Part shown: in pieces, positions 45,601-56,904 of the stretch
How positions within the stretch are numbered: position 1 is the stretch's first letter
How the letters are laid out: each line of letters opens with the position of its first letter
Assembly: GCF_014633365.1 (NCBI RefSeq)
Contig: NC_068347.1
Span: 19,366,433-19,430,432, forward strand
DNA: 64,000 nucleotides
DNA from: Diospyros lotus
Lineage: Eukaryota; Streptophyta; Magnoliopsida; Ericales; Ebenaceae
Direction: 5' to 3'
Made by a program: the position numbers and the translations under genes
The notes under the pieces: model-generated
Database searches by the model: none
The model's input: only the letters and a program-made list of their open reading frames with translations
Told to the model about the DNA's origin: nothing

Positions 45601-46662
45601 AATCTTTTCTATTAAATCGGGAATTAATTGGTTTTGGCACTGAAATTGTCTTGACCCAAGTTGCTTAAATTCAGTGTTAGTTTAGTTTTAATTCTTTCCA
45701 TTAGATCATCTTAATCACCTCCTAAAATGAAATATTTTATGATTTTTACTTTCAACCATAAATAATCTCCCTGTGAACCGACTCGGACTCATCGAAATAT
45801 AAATTTAAAATTGTATTACACGCACACTCGCACACTGGCGAGTATAATCGCCCTACACCTATTTTAATAAGAGGATTGACGTCTGATGAATTTGGTTGTA
45901 GTTTTGATAAATAAATGTGCAGGATATATAGCGTAGCAGTCAGTAACGGTTCCTGAATATTTTTGGGTGGGAATGTAATCCCTAACGTAATTGCGGTGAG
46001 TCGGGTTCCTGTGTTGATGTGACCCTCCTAGACCGGGAGTGGTAACGATTGTTCCCGAGGTGTTGGGGAGATGCATTGACCTTACCCCTCTTAAGCTAGG
46101 ACTGTGTTGTGTCGATGTGTCGGTGTACTCTTTCCCCGTGGTTGGGTTAAGCGATGTGAGGGATTCTCTTTGTCTAAGGCTTGTCGGGTTGTGTTGGTTT
46201 ATTCATGTCTTGCATACATTCATGAAAACGTGTTTTGAACTCTCACTTAGATGATTCATCATCTAATATGGATTTTGTCCCTGAAATATATATTCAAACG
46301 TTTCAGATGAAAATAACGATGCAAAAGGAAAAGGGATTGCTGAGGAGTGACGTCAATTAATAGATAGTTTATAGTATGTCATTTTCAATTATGTTATTTA
46401 TCTTAATGACGTCAAGTAAAATGTTGGTTTAGCTTTATGTTATGAATAAAGTGGTTTTGGTTATGTTCTATTGAGGTTTCGATCTAACTTCCACATTTAA
46501 GGTGATTTACTTATCTTAGTTTATTAATGATTCTAAGTTGATATATTGAGAAGGTGTAACAGGATTGTCAGGAACAATTTATGTGTTGAGTTTCTGTTGG
46601 AAAAAAAATATATCCCCAAAATCTTACGTTATCTAATGCCTTAGGAAAGCAGGGGTGTTACA
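42615..46662 (+). mobile_element. solo LTR, TGTAATACTCG...GGGGTGTTACA, with internal insertion
   Basis: It is flanked by TTAGT (42610-42614) and CTAGC (46663-46667), consistent with one 5-bp duplication altered by two C/T transitions. The uninterrupted neighbouring repeat unit reads CTAGC at the same place. It holds the conserved ATTCAAACGTTTCAGATG box at about 46292-46309, after an ATCATCTAA motif. The 4-kb length includes an apparent insertion at 44377-45859. Proline-rich minus-strand frames at 43034-43879 are not recognised as genes. Confidence 0.75.
44377..45859 (+). mobile_element. probable insertion, flanked by a 10-bp direct repeat
   Basis: TATTTTAATA occurs at 44367-44376 and 45860-45869. 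The enclosed 1,483 bp has no ORF. It has GGCCCAAGCCCAA repeats (about 44500-44590), three copies of a roughly 37-bp unit with ATCATCGCTTACATCA (about 44620-44702), and a TATAAATAGAGC promoter-like box (about 44861). It also has a duplicated TATATGGTCGGTT segment (about 45066 and 45119). A segment with ATGAGTAGCTAAATCC and a downstream CCGACTCGGACTCATCG resembles LTR-leader sequence of Tat/Athila gypsy elements. The class is not settled. Confidence 0.45.
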
Positions 46663-47112
46663 CTAGCCATACTAGTTGCACAGTCTATCTATATAAAGAT
46701 GTGGTGACCAAGATAATAGAGAATTAGCTCCAATCCCACACGATCTACCTCAATCATAGAAATAGAGCATCAACTCCAATCTCAAGCCTGTCATCAAACA
46801 ACCTAGACTTGCACCCAAGAATCACGTCCAACTATCCAAATGGTCTCATCCTAGACATACACTAGTTGCACTATTTATCTATATAGAGATGTGGTGACCA
46901 AGGTAATAGAGAATTAGCTTCGATCCCACATGATTTGCCTCAATCATAGAAACAGAGCGTCAGCTCCAATCTCACATGATTTGTCTCAATCAGAGCTCAT
47001 TATTCAACAGTTTTTTATTTAGTTATTAGCCTAATTTTGTACTAAATATAAGACTTGAATTTATTCTTGGCAATAACCTTTATATACATATTCATGTTGT
47101 ACCATGAATAAT
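46663..47112 (+). mobile_element. repeat units and remainder of the 5' LTR of a plus-strand copia element
   Basis: This completes the second 188-bp unit, carries the third (from about 46789), and then continues as LTR sequence matching the 3' LTR at 60700-60860. The match includes TTAGTTATTAGCCT, GATTTTGTACYAAATATAAGAC and TGTACCATGAATAAT. The downstream primer site and gag are not visible; another LTR begins at once. Confidence 0.65.
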
Positions 47113-48833
47113 TATAATGACCGATTTATTTATAGATTAATGTAAATTTGTGTGTAAGGAATTAAGTAGAATAAATTAAAATTAATGTAGTTTTGGTCAA
47201 GGGAGTTTTAGAAATTATTCAAAAAATTTAGGGTTTAAATGTAATTTTAGAAACTGATGGCGAAATCATGTTAAATATAAAATATGCACAATTTTTAATC
47301 AAGGGAGCACGTAGGCGAGTTGGCGCTCAAGCATGAAGGGCTAGGAAAGGTCGCAGGATCAAACCTACAGCCATGTAAGGAAAATGGTTGGCTTTTAAAA
47401 ACCCAGCCAAATGCCAAAACGACGTCGTTTCAAGGAGCCAAATGGCACCCATGCAAGCGGCCAGGTGTGGTCCTGTCGTGCCACGCAGGGCCCTACCCGT
47501 CACCACCTATTGCCTTATGCCCTGCCACGTGTCCAAACTGCCTTTTTGCCACCAGAATGGGTTACCCTTGCTGCCATGATGTTCTTACAACACTTATTGC
47601 TCTTGGTCTATAAATATGTAGTGAATGTTTGAGTGAAATGGGAAAATTTTGGAAATAAATTAGGGAAATTTTTGGTGGTGTGGGTAGGCTTAATTTTGTT
47701 AAGAAAAGGCTTGAGTTGTGATGTCAACGACCCTGGTACGTTGCAAGGGTTAAGGGAAAATATCTAAGACAAGTTCTTTTCTCATTTTGCAAGTTATTTT
47801 TCTTTTTTAGTAGATTATTTCATGTTCCTTCTATCTTGCAAGCTCTTAAATACTCTATTGTCTTTACTTCTACGATGCCTTGATTTCTTAAGTTTGGGAT
47901 AAATAAACCCTTGATTATGGAAAGATTGATTTACAAATGGTCCATGTGGTTATTTTGGTAACCTTTTCATGGTTCTCATTTATAGCTATTGAATCTCAAA
48001 TTGGGTTTTGTATCACCCTATCTTCCTTTGGGAATGATGCTTTATTGAGGACATACAAGTCTTGCATGGGTTTTATTCTCTTATGTATGTTGCCTTGGAT
48101 AATTATATGTCAGTTATATATGATAAGTCATTATAATATGCATAATTGTGATTATGCATAGAATATGTACATGAAAAGGGTTTTAAAATGTGTAAAGGCT
48201 TCATGATGCGCTCAGCGGACAGGTTTCATAGGATATATCCGCAGAGAAAGCTTCGACTCAGAGACGGACTTCGGTCCCATGGTTTTGGTTTTAAAAGATT
48301 GCACGTGAGCATGAATGCATGTTTCAACTTATTATCATGTAGAGTGATGTAAAGAGGTGTGGCGTGAGTGTCTTAAATGTCATTCATGATTCTATTTGCT
48401 TCTCAATACCTATGATCCTCATGCTCACTTTCTTCCAGTTATACTTGCTAGGTCTTGTGGCTCATATTTGTTTGCATCATTCCAAGTAAGGGTAAGACTA
48501 AAGAGGTGGGCGAGTCAAGTGAAGTTGGAGCCAGGAAGTAGAAGTGTGTACAGAGCTTTCTCAACCGGAAGGTCCTTGGGAGGTGTTTTGGGATGTGTAA
48601 TACTAAGTTATGTTTTGTTTATATTCTATGTTGTACCCCTAATGGGATATGGTGGGTATGTTGACCCTAATGTGTATATGTTTATAAGTAATGACATATG
48701 AGTATGGCTTCCATCGTTAATAGCAAGGAATATGCATGATGCTTCTATTTGGGTTTTGCGTATGTGTCATCCTTTTTAACGATCCCTTCTCGGATTCCTC
48801 GAATGCGGGGTCTCTAGTGATGGGGACGTTATA
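47113..48833 (+). mobile_element. LTR remnant, TATAATGACC...GGACGTTATA
   Basis: A 1.7-kb block with near-palindromic termini. It shares with the LTR at 53702-56286 the palindrome AAACGACGTCGTTT (47417-47430) and a segment with CTTGCTAGGTCTTG and ATCATTCCAAGTAAG (about 48448-48489). The two are therefore one family. No clear target duplication is present, and the flanking copia lacks gag here, so a deletion probably accompanied or followed the insertion. The frames inside (for example 48396-48701) are not recognised. Confidence 0.6.
47417..47430. promoter_or_regulatory. 14-bp palindrome AAACGACGTCGTTT in an LTR
   Basis: A perfect palindrome with a GACGTC core, resembling bZIP-type binding sites. 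It also occurs, extended to 18 bp, in the related LTR at 54167-54184. A regulatory role is inference. Confidence 0.5.
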
Positions 48834-48842
48834 ATTTGTTGT

Positions 48843-49451
48843 TTGTTTCCTAATTTTGTAAAACCAACCTCCATTGAATTCTTTCCATCTTACTTTGTGG
48901 TAAAGGATCTATGCACGGGGGTCGTGCTCATTTGCGATCAGAGTAAAGGGAACCTCTACGAGTGGCCATTCTCTGCCCAAGCATCTTCTTCTCCTTGCTT
49001 CCAAACTCATCATACATCTACTAGCAATCCCACAACATGTCCTACCATATCTCTTTGGCATCAAATCTTATGTCATCCCAACAAAAGAACGTTGAATTTC
49101 ATTGTTTCACCTTATTGTTTACCTATATCTCAAATGACTCTTTTGAATCCATGTAATTCATGTTTTTGCAATAAAAGTCATAAATTATCTTTTGGTATCT
49201 CTTCTCTTCATAACTCAAGACCACTTGAGTTAGTTTACACAGATGTATGGGGTCTCACCCTCATCACGTACTTTGATCACTTCAAATACTATGTCATATT
49301 CATCGATCACTTTACCAAATACACATGGCTATATGATCTTAAATAGAAATCTAATGTTACTAGTGTCTTTGAGCAATTCAAGACTCTTGTTGAGAGATAT
49401 TTTCAGCTTCCCATTATTACTTCATACTTTGACGGACGAGGCTAATACCAA
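48843..49451 (+). pseudogene. copia GAG-pre-integrase and integrase N-terminal part
   Basis: The frame at 48843-49346 reads FVVKDLCTGVVLICDQSKGN, then ISLWHQILCHPNKRTLNFIV with the zinc-binding CNSCFCNKSHKLSF. It then enters the integrase core with LELVYTDVWGLT and FKYYVIFIDHFTKYTWLYDL. After a stop it continues in the same frame with SVFEQFKTLVERYF and a degraded DGRG-YQ motif. It is cut near 49451 by an LTR cluster; the integrase resumes near 58360. Integrase would join element cDNA to the chromosome; this copy cannot. Confidence 0.9.
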
Positions 49452-49614
49452 GGTAAAAAACACAGTTAGCTTAAGAGGAGGGTGAATTAAGCTTCACTCT
49501 TAAAAAATTTCTCAATATAACTGAAGGAAAATATAAAAAGAAAACTTAAAAAAATGGAGCACATATAGATTTTATAGTGATTCGGCTAGTAGCCTACTAT
49601 ACTACCTTATATAG
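49452..49614 (-). mobile_element. fragment of a Sirevirus-like LTR end, minus orientation
   Basis: AAGAGGAGGGTGAATTAAGC is the complement of the LTR-end motif seen at 8217-8233. It is followed by a TTTATAGTGATTCGGCT segment, also found at 6697-6713. The fragment is short and stops where a hAT transposase remnant begins. Confidence 0.6.
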
Positions 49615-50106
49615 TCTTGCCATCTTCAATTGTTGGCAACATTTTTTTCTTAATTCTCTTTTCAACATCTGATTAGTGGTTATTTGAGTACTTCCAGTTG
49701 CACTTTCACACTTCACCCTTTTCACAAAAGCATCCAAACCAGTACTCTTACCCTTTTCTTTTGATGTAACTTGTTGCACCTCATCACCCTCATTATCAGA
49801 ATCATTAATACTATGAATTATCTTTCTTTTTCTTTCAATAGCTTCAACATTCTTCACCAAAATTGTCAAAATTTCCTTTTTAATATCATCTAGAACACTT
49901 AGACAAGGCTCCACATCTTTATGAGTACAAGCTAAGTGATGCTTAAGGGGAAAAATGCCTCCAGAAAAGATCTTTTCACAAAATTTACATTGCACTTTTC
50001 TCGAGTTCTTATCCACATCAATGACATATTGCCATCCCACATCAAACCTATTTCCTGCTGCATTTTTTCTCATAACTTTAGGTTTTGAAGACTTAGATGT
50101 TGACAT
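49615..50106 (-). pseudogene. hAT transposase N-terminal exon with BED zinc finger
   Basis: A clean minus-strand frame starting MSTSKSSKPKVMRKNAAGNR. The BED-type finger comprises WQYVIDVD, VQCKFCEKIFSGG and PLKHHLACTHK, with the cysteine pair and histidine pair in the expected order (about residues 25-63). A basic region (KRKIIHSIND) follows, then NQMLKRELRKKCCQQL, which aligns with the segment before the catalytic domain in other hAT proteins. The rest of the transposase is missing. This is a different hAT family from the element at 25112-28185. Confidence 0.8.
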
Positions 50107-51204
50107 TCTTTATTGAGTATTAATAAATAGTAATCATGTGAAAAAGACATCGAAAAATGCATTTACAGAGCCTAAAAATAATTTTAAATGTAGCAAAATT
50201 AAAGCCATATTTGTAGCTTAAAATTGACAATCGAATTCAAATTAATTTCCAAAGTTCTCCAATATAGCATTATAACCAAAATTAGCTACTTGAAAAGACA
50301 CAAAAAATGGAAATTCAAAGTGATAATACCCAATTACTTTACCTAAACAGTCAGCAGCCATCAAAGTTGAGACATCAACAATTGACATGTATTTAATTTT
50401 CTCATTCCTTTTTGTTCAATTCAAGAATTTTCCCTGGTTATAAAAAAGGTATGCCATTCTCTAGCCTATGTGCATTTGATATAACCATGTAGTATGTTAG
50501 CATTTCAAGCTTATATCAAGGACATGACAAACATGTAATGTAACTTTTCATTTACAACATTTCATTTAACATTCTCTGGCCTATGTAATGCAGCATTTCA
50601 TTTACAACATTTCAAACTAAAGTGGTTCTTTAGTTTCAATATTGAGACTTGACCCTAAGTTTTAGCAAAACACATACCTTTGAAGTTCTTTAGTTTCTTA
50701 GTTTTAGCAAAACACATAGTCATATACTGAAGGTTATAGTTGAAATAGGATAATTTTAGCTAAAGCACCCAAATCCACAATATATTTGATGGGGTTTGCA
50801 TAACCCTTTTTTTTCCACCAATTTTTATCTTTTTCCTTTTACTTATTTTATATGATATCTGTATGTGGCTTTGGGATCTCAATAATGAAGCTAAATGAAT
50901 TCAAAATTTTTTCTATCTTAGTTATAAAATACATTAAAGTTGCAGAAAAGAATCCATGTATAAGCATTAGGGAATACAAGCACATACCCTTGATGAATGA
51001 AGAAGGAGACACTGAAACAGAGCATAGCACCGATCAGACTTACCGATCAATGAAGAAGGAAATAGAGCACTACACTAATTCGTCGACGACATGGAATTAA
51101 TCACCTAGCACTGACACCAATCAACCACAGGACAAGAAAGGGGAACATCGAATCGCTAATAAATCTCGGGTTTAGCTATTTAGGGTTTGTAGAAGGACCA
51201 TGAA
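50107..51204 (-). other. upstream region of the hAT remnant, no gene recognised
   Basis: About 1.1 kb, AT-rich. It holds two duplicated short segments (AACATTTCATTTA-type at 50550-50610; AGTTTTAGCAAAACACATA at about 50659 and 50700). The small frames at 50848-51100 are antisense shadows of each other. It may be the 5' part of the same hAT element. Confidence 0.4.
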
Positions 51205-51584
51205 AGATCATCCATGAATGGGGTGAATTGGATATTTTGATAATTTTTGTAATAATAAAATTATTTTGCATATGTTAAAGACAAATATTCTTTTACTAAA
51301 ACATAGTTTATAAAGATAATTTTGAAAATACATTAATCAAATGATATATAACTATATATTTGAGTGTATTTTAAATAGAGATAGAAGAAACCTTTTTGCA
51401 TCAAGAAACAAATAGTTTGAAACACATGAAATTAAATGCATGCATAGAGAAATAAGCATGCAATTAGATAGATTAGAAAAGCCTTTATTTATGCACTAAA
51501 AAAACTAATGTTTGGAAAACTTTTATAAGAAAAATGAGAGCAGTTATAGAAATGCTTGATGATGAAAAATGTTGAATATCATTT

Positions 51585-52932
51585 TGTTGAGCCAACTTGC
51601 TCATATTAATTAAGTTTTGATGATTAACAAAAATATTTTTATGATATAAATATATTTCTTTCTCATATAAAAAATAAATTTATTTTGAATTAAAAGTGGG
51701 TACAAAGAGTAAATTTATTTTGAATTAAAGGTGGATTATCTTTAGAAATGTTTCCTAATTTTGATCATTTATGTCTCAAAAGTTTATATTTAAATTTTTA
51801 TTTATTGATAAATATTTTTATTACTTATGCAAAAAGTATATTTATTTTGAATTAAAGGAGAATTACTTTAGACATGTTTTCTCTTTCTCGTACAAAAATT
51901 ATATTTATTTTAAATTAAACAGAATTGGTTTTAGATATGTTTTCTCTTACTCATGCAAAAAGTAAATTTATTTTGAATTAAACGAGATTGTTTTTAGACA
52001 TATTTTCTTGTTTTAATCATTTATGTCTCAAAAGATTATATTTGAATTTTCAAATCTTAATTTCTTATGCAAAAAGTAAATTTATTTTGAATTAAAGGTG
52101 AGATATGTTTTCTTATTGTTTGATAAAATGTAAACATTTTTTGAATTTCAAATTTCATATTAATAATTTCTTTAGTGGCTAAAATGCTTATAAATACCGC
52201 CCAAACTCATTTGTTGAGAATCCATTACACATATTGCACATCCAAATCTTCCAAAAATTCTCAAACTAATTTTCAAGCATTCCAAGACTCTTAAAGATTC
52301 ATTGTTCATCCATCGAAGAGTCACAAAGCAAGAGGAGAAAAAAGATCGCAAAGTTGAATCCGATCTTCTCCATTCAAACTGAGGTCACTGTTTATTTATT
52401 TATTTAAATATTATTGCCTTGTATAATTTGTTCTTAATTATTTATTTGTGTTAAAGTGTAGACAAATTATTTGTAACATTTAAATTATTATTGAGTATTG
52501 TATAGGTTTCCTAGATCCATTAAAATCTAGGTGAATCTAGTTTCCAAGATAAGTTAGGGAGAAAACCTTGGTGTAGTGGTTGTCTAGAACCCATTGTAAT
52601 CTAGGTATGTATCTAGTTTCCAAGGTGAGGTAGTGTCAAAACCTTGGTGATTTTGATTTAGTGGAACCCCAATGGTGGTTAGACCTTGGGAGAGTGGACT
52701 AGGTGTATGTGAAGGCACCGAACCACTATGAATTATCTTGTGCCTCACTGTATTTATTTTAGTTATATCTTGTGGCTTACATTTATTATTAATCTCAAAT
52801 ATAATTTATTATATTTATCAAATATATATTTTTTAATAAAATCATTAATCAAGAATATTTATTAAAATTGAGAAAAATTTTAATCACTCAATTCACCCCC
52901 CTCTTGAGTGACCATACCCTAAGAGACCAACA
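51585..52932 (+). mobile_element. solo LTR (1.35 kb) with perfect TSD CATTT
   Basis: It begins TGTTGAGCCAACTTGC and ends GAGACCAACA, with CATTT at 51580-51584 and 52933-52937. The end region has CAATTCACCCCCCTCTTGAG, as in the other Sirevirus-like LTRs. Several AAATTTATTTTGAATTAAA segments recur between 51667 and 52095. No ORF of note. Confidence 0.85.
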
Positions 52933-53701
52933 CATTTGAAAAGAAATACTCGAGTATAATATTGATTACTCGATTGCTCTAGAAACATTTATATATACAA
53001 TGAAAATTTATGTATGAAAATGCTTAATGAGTATTGAGATAAGAATATATTATATAATAAAAAAACTATTTTATAAAAAGAATTAAAATTTCAGTTATAG
53101 AAAATATATGCAATGATGAAGTACAACATTTGAAAATAAGAATGAGAGAAACAATTATAAAATTATAATAGGCTCATACTAATATTCCTAAATTATGATT
53201 TTCAATTCTCATAAAAGATATATGTATACAGATATAGAATAAGTTCTTTATAAAAAAATGAAACAAATACATTTTAAAGATTATTCCATCCAAGAAAGCA
53301 TTTGAATGATAGTTGAAAAGATAAAACTATAAGCAATAAATATGTATGAAAACATTTGCATGAATGATTGAATTAATGTTGTAAAAAGAATGAAAAGCAA
53401 GCAATATGAACACAACAATTTTAGAGTGGTTCGACTAACATGTCTAGTCCACTACTTTAGTTTCTCACTAAAAATTTGAAAACATCTACTAAGGAATTTA
53501 GCTTTCAGGGCTCAGCTATAACTCATATATAGTTTTTACAGGTTCAACTATAACCTCCACTTTTAACGGGCTATGCAGGAACCCCAACTTTTACAAGAGC
53601 AGTTGTAACCTTTACATTAGGCTTTTTCACACTTAGTTCAGCCACAACTAAGATATTATTTTTCAAGGCGTAGGCATAACCTTTACAAGTTTCACAATTC
53701 A

Positions 53702-56286
53702 TGTAACATTCCGAAATTTGGAGATAAATAATAACTATTAATTCTGCCATTTGAAGTCATTATGGAATATTTGGAGATTTAAGAGGAAGTATTTATTTAT
53801 GTTGTTTTGAGGAAATGGGAAATTAAGGTAATTAATAATTTTATTTGGGGGTATTTATGGAAATAATGAAGGAATAAAATATATTAAATTGGTGGATTTT
53901 TTCGAACTTTTAGGGGTGTAAGTGAAATAAGGGAAAAAGGAGTTGTAGGGGTGAATGTGCTGAATTTCAGAAATTCTAGGGTGCTGGTGTACTTTTGGGA
54001 ATTGGCTGTGGGATTTCTTTATAATTAATGGGGGGCGTTTATTTAATAAGGGAACGGCTAGCCCAGCTAGTTGCGCGCATGTGGGTGATGGTCGAGGTTG
54101 CAGGTTTGAGTGAGAGAGACGCGTCTGGGAGAAAAAATGGATGATTTTAATCGGCCAAAGAAGGGTCGAAACGACGTCGTTTCGGCCCCAGAGGTGGTGA
54201 CTGCGTGTGCGGCCCAGCGGTCGCCACGTGGCGTGCGTTGGGAGCTTCTCCTGCCTTGGACGCCAAGCTTTCTATATTTTTGGCTATAAAAAAGCCAATT
54301 TTGGCCTGATTTGGTCCTTTTAAGTGCCAAACAGAGGGGCAAAAGTGGGGGATTGAGGGAGAAGAAAGGACTCAGCGCCAGCGGCTGAAGAGAAAAGAAG
54401 GAGGAAAAACAAAAAGCAAGGGATTTTGGAGTTTTTCAGTGTTGAAAATATTCCGGTAAGTGGAAGAAAATTTCTAAAAGTGTTGTATGTCTAGTTTATG
54501 GGTTATTCATGGTTAGATTATAATTTTTACGCAGTCAGATTCTATTATCTTGAGCCTCGATCTTATTATTGTCCATGAAACGTTTTACTTCGCAGCGGGA
54601 GCGCAAGAAAGGCCAGAATCAACCAAATAAAGGCAAGCTCCTGACCCTATCCTCATGTTCTTTATTTCCCGTGAAAGTCTATGTGGTTTCTCGTATTTTA
54701 TTCCTTCCTCACTATGACTCAGTTCCACGCATTAATAATAATAATCCGCGTGGTAACCACCCTATGACTTATATTTTATTAATGGGTTTATTGTTAATAT
54801 AATGAGCTAAGCAGTGATGTCTTGGTGTCGTTCATTACGTCCGTCACGGGGCTTTGTATCGTTCCGCTTTCCTTGGGAATGATGCTGAACCCATTGGGGC
54901 TAGGTTCTTAGAAAGTGGTTATGGTCAAGATTATGGGGTTATGTTGGGAGTCAGTTATGTATGTTGAGATAGCTTCCTATGTATGAGAAGAGATGGGAAT
55001 AAGAATGATATAATGGTGTTTACATTGTCATGGAGAAAGTTTGTGAAATGATAAGCTTAAAGTGGCTAAGTTTAGTGTTGTCGGTATGTGTGTCTAAAGG
55101 TATGGGGTACAAAGCCACTGACTGTCGACCGTGGGTCATGGTAGTTGATGGCTGGATGTATAGGCATTAGTCATCAGCTGTTACGATAAGCACAAGACGG
55201 GCAAGAAGAGCTAGTACTTCCAGATTCCTGCCTTAGCTTATGCATATCATGATGTGTGTGCTGTAGGAGGTTGGGTTGCATTCATTTGGGGGACATCTTT
55301 TGCATGTGATGGGATGTGTGAGCATTTGCATGAACCGATTGGTCTAAGAGCCAACTTGGGTACCCTAGGTGAGCCGGTGTATTTAGAGCATATCGCATGT
55401 GTGAATTCCTATGTGGGCGTAGCATGGCCTGATGCTTGGTTTATAAGGGCCTTGTCATCACGTTTATGCTACAGAAGCCATTGCATTTCTTATTTGTTGC
55501 ATTACATGGTGAGGATGTGTGGCTATTAGTGATGAGGATAGGTGGCACCCACCATGGATCGTAGGCCGTGGCAGTGGACCAGAATCGCGGCATGGAATGA
55601 TGACAGGCAAATGATGTTATGAACGTCAGGAAAAGATAGGTTTTGTTGAATGGTGTTATGGTAGCCTATATTAGGCTACAATAGGTTTGTATAGGGGACT
55701 TGGGTGCCAATGTATGGCTTATGCGGGCCCCAAGGACCTTTTATGTGCAGTTGATTTTATATTATGCATTTAGAGCTAGGGTATTTATTGATCATGACAT
55801 GGTGTATTGTTGCATTGGCATAAATTGCATGGGATGTTGGGGAAGAGTCCTACCCTTAACCAATTGCCTTTCTTTCTTGAGCTTGCTAAGTCTTGCGACT
55901 CACCTTTGTTTTCCATCATTCCAAGTAAGAGAGTCATTCAGGGGATCAGGTACGTTCAACGGGGTTGGGTACAGTTCATCGAGCCATGATAGCAAGTGCA
56001 AAGCTCTCCCAAGACTAGATCTTGGGTGTTGTTGTGCTTGTGTTAAGGTTAATGTTTTATGTTTTTGTGATAAATGTATGACATGTAAGCTCAGGTGGCT
56101 CACGGTGTGAATGCTTGAGTAAGAACATGTTGGGAACGATTATGATATATTTGTAATAAAAAGTGTAAGGTTCGATTAAGAGTTGTGTGTGAGTTTTGGT
56201 TTGTGTTATTGTTCTATATCACTTAAGTAATGACTCTCTCACGAATCCTCTATGCTAGTGGGGGCCCCGGGAGGCGGGCCGTTACA
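53702..56286 (+). mobile_element. solo LTR (2.6 kb) with perfect TSD ATTCA
   Basis: It begins TGTAACATTCCG and ends GGCGGGCCGTTACA, with ATTCA at 53697-53701 and 56287-56291. It contains the 18-bp palindrome at 54167-54184 and the CTTGCTAAGTCTTG and ATCATTCCAAGTAAGAG segment at about 55879-55929, shared with the LTR at 47113-48833. The frames at 55254-55529 and 55700-56110 lie in its 3' half, have no recognised domain and are not called genes. Confidence 0.85.
54167..54184. promoter_or_regulatory. 18-bp perfect palindrome in an LTR
   Basis: CGAAACGACGTCGTTTCG, with the same 14-bp core as at 47417-47430 in a related LTR. Conservation between two otherwise diverged copies suggests a protein-binding site; this is inference. 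Confidence 0.55.
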
Positions 56287-56904
56287 ATTCATGTGAAAGG
56301 ATTTCTTAAGAGAAAAATATATGATGTTATAATGATACCAAATATTCTCTTGAACAAAAGAGAGTTACAAGAAGGAATGAATTAAGCACTCAACTCTTTT
56401 AAGAAAAATCTGATTTAGAAAGATATACATTAAAATCTCACTAGATGATTGCTTGGACTGAAAAGGATCATTTAGATGAACACTCACAAGCATTTTTGAA
56501 TTTGCCTAAAAAGGATTGGGCTTGTAATGCTTAAGTTGGCTTTATGTTGCTCGAATAGCAACCATAATTTCTTTTAGTCGCAGCCATGGCATCAACCTAG
56601 GTTATTCTCTAAGCGACAACTTCATCTCTTGGGACCTTTTATAAAAGCTTGAGACTTGGGATTTGGCATTGAAACCTGCAAACACTCACAGCTTCTTTGA
56701 TTTGACTGATAACAGTCAAATTTGTTTAAAACATATGCAAATTATAAAGATAAGCATTAAGCACACCATGCATATTCATTTTTGTCATTCTTATATTAGA
56801 CAACAAGGTTAGATGTCATAGGATAAAAAAAATAAAGCTCTAACAGTCAAACTGTCCTCTTTTTGCTTTCTGAGTAACAACTATCAAATTTGAAATCAGA
56901 TGCC

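Noticed and set aside
42600..46670. Complete LTR retrotransposon bounded by TGTAATAC and GTTACA
   Set aside because: No primer site, gag or pol is visible between the ends; a single long LTR with an insertion explains it better.
55254..56110. Cysteine-rich plus-strand ORFs in the 53.7-56.3 kb LTR
   Set aside because: No signal peptide or domain could be supported; the segment belongs to a solo LTR with a perfect target duplication.
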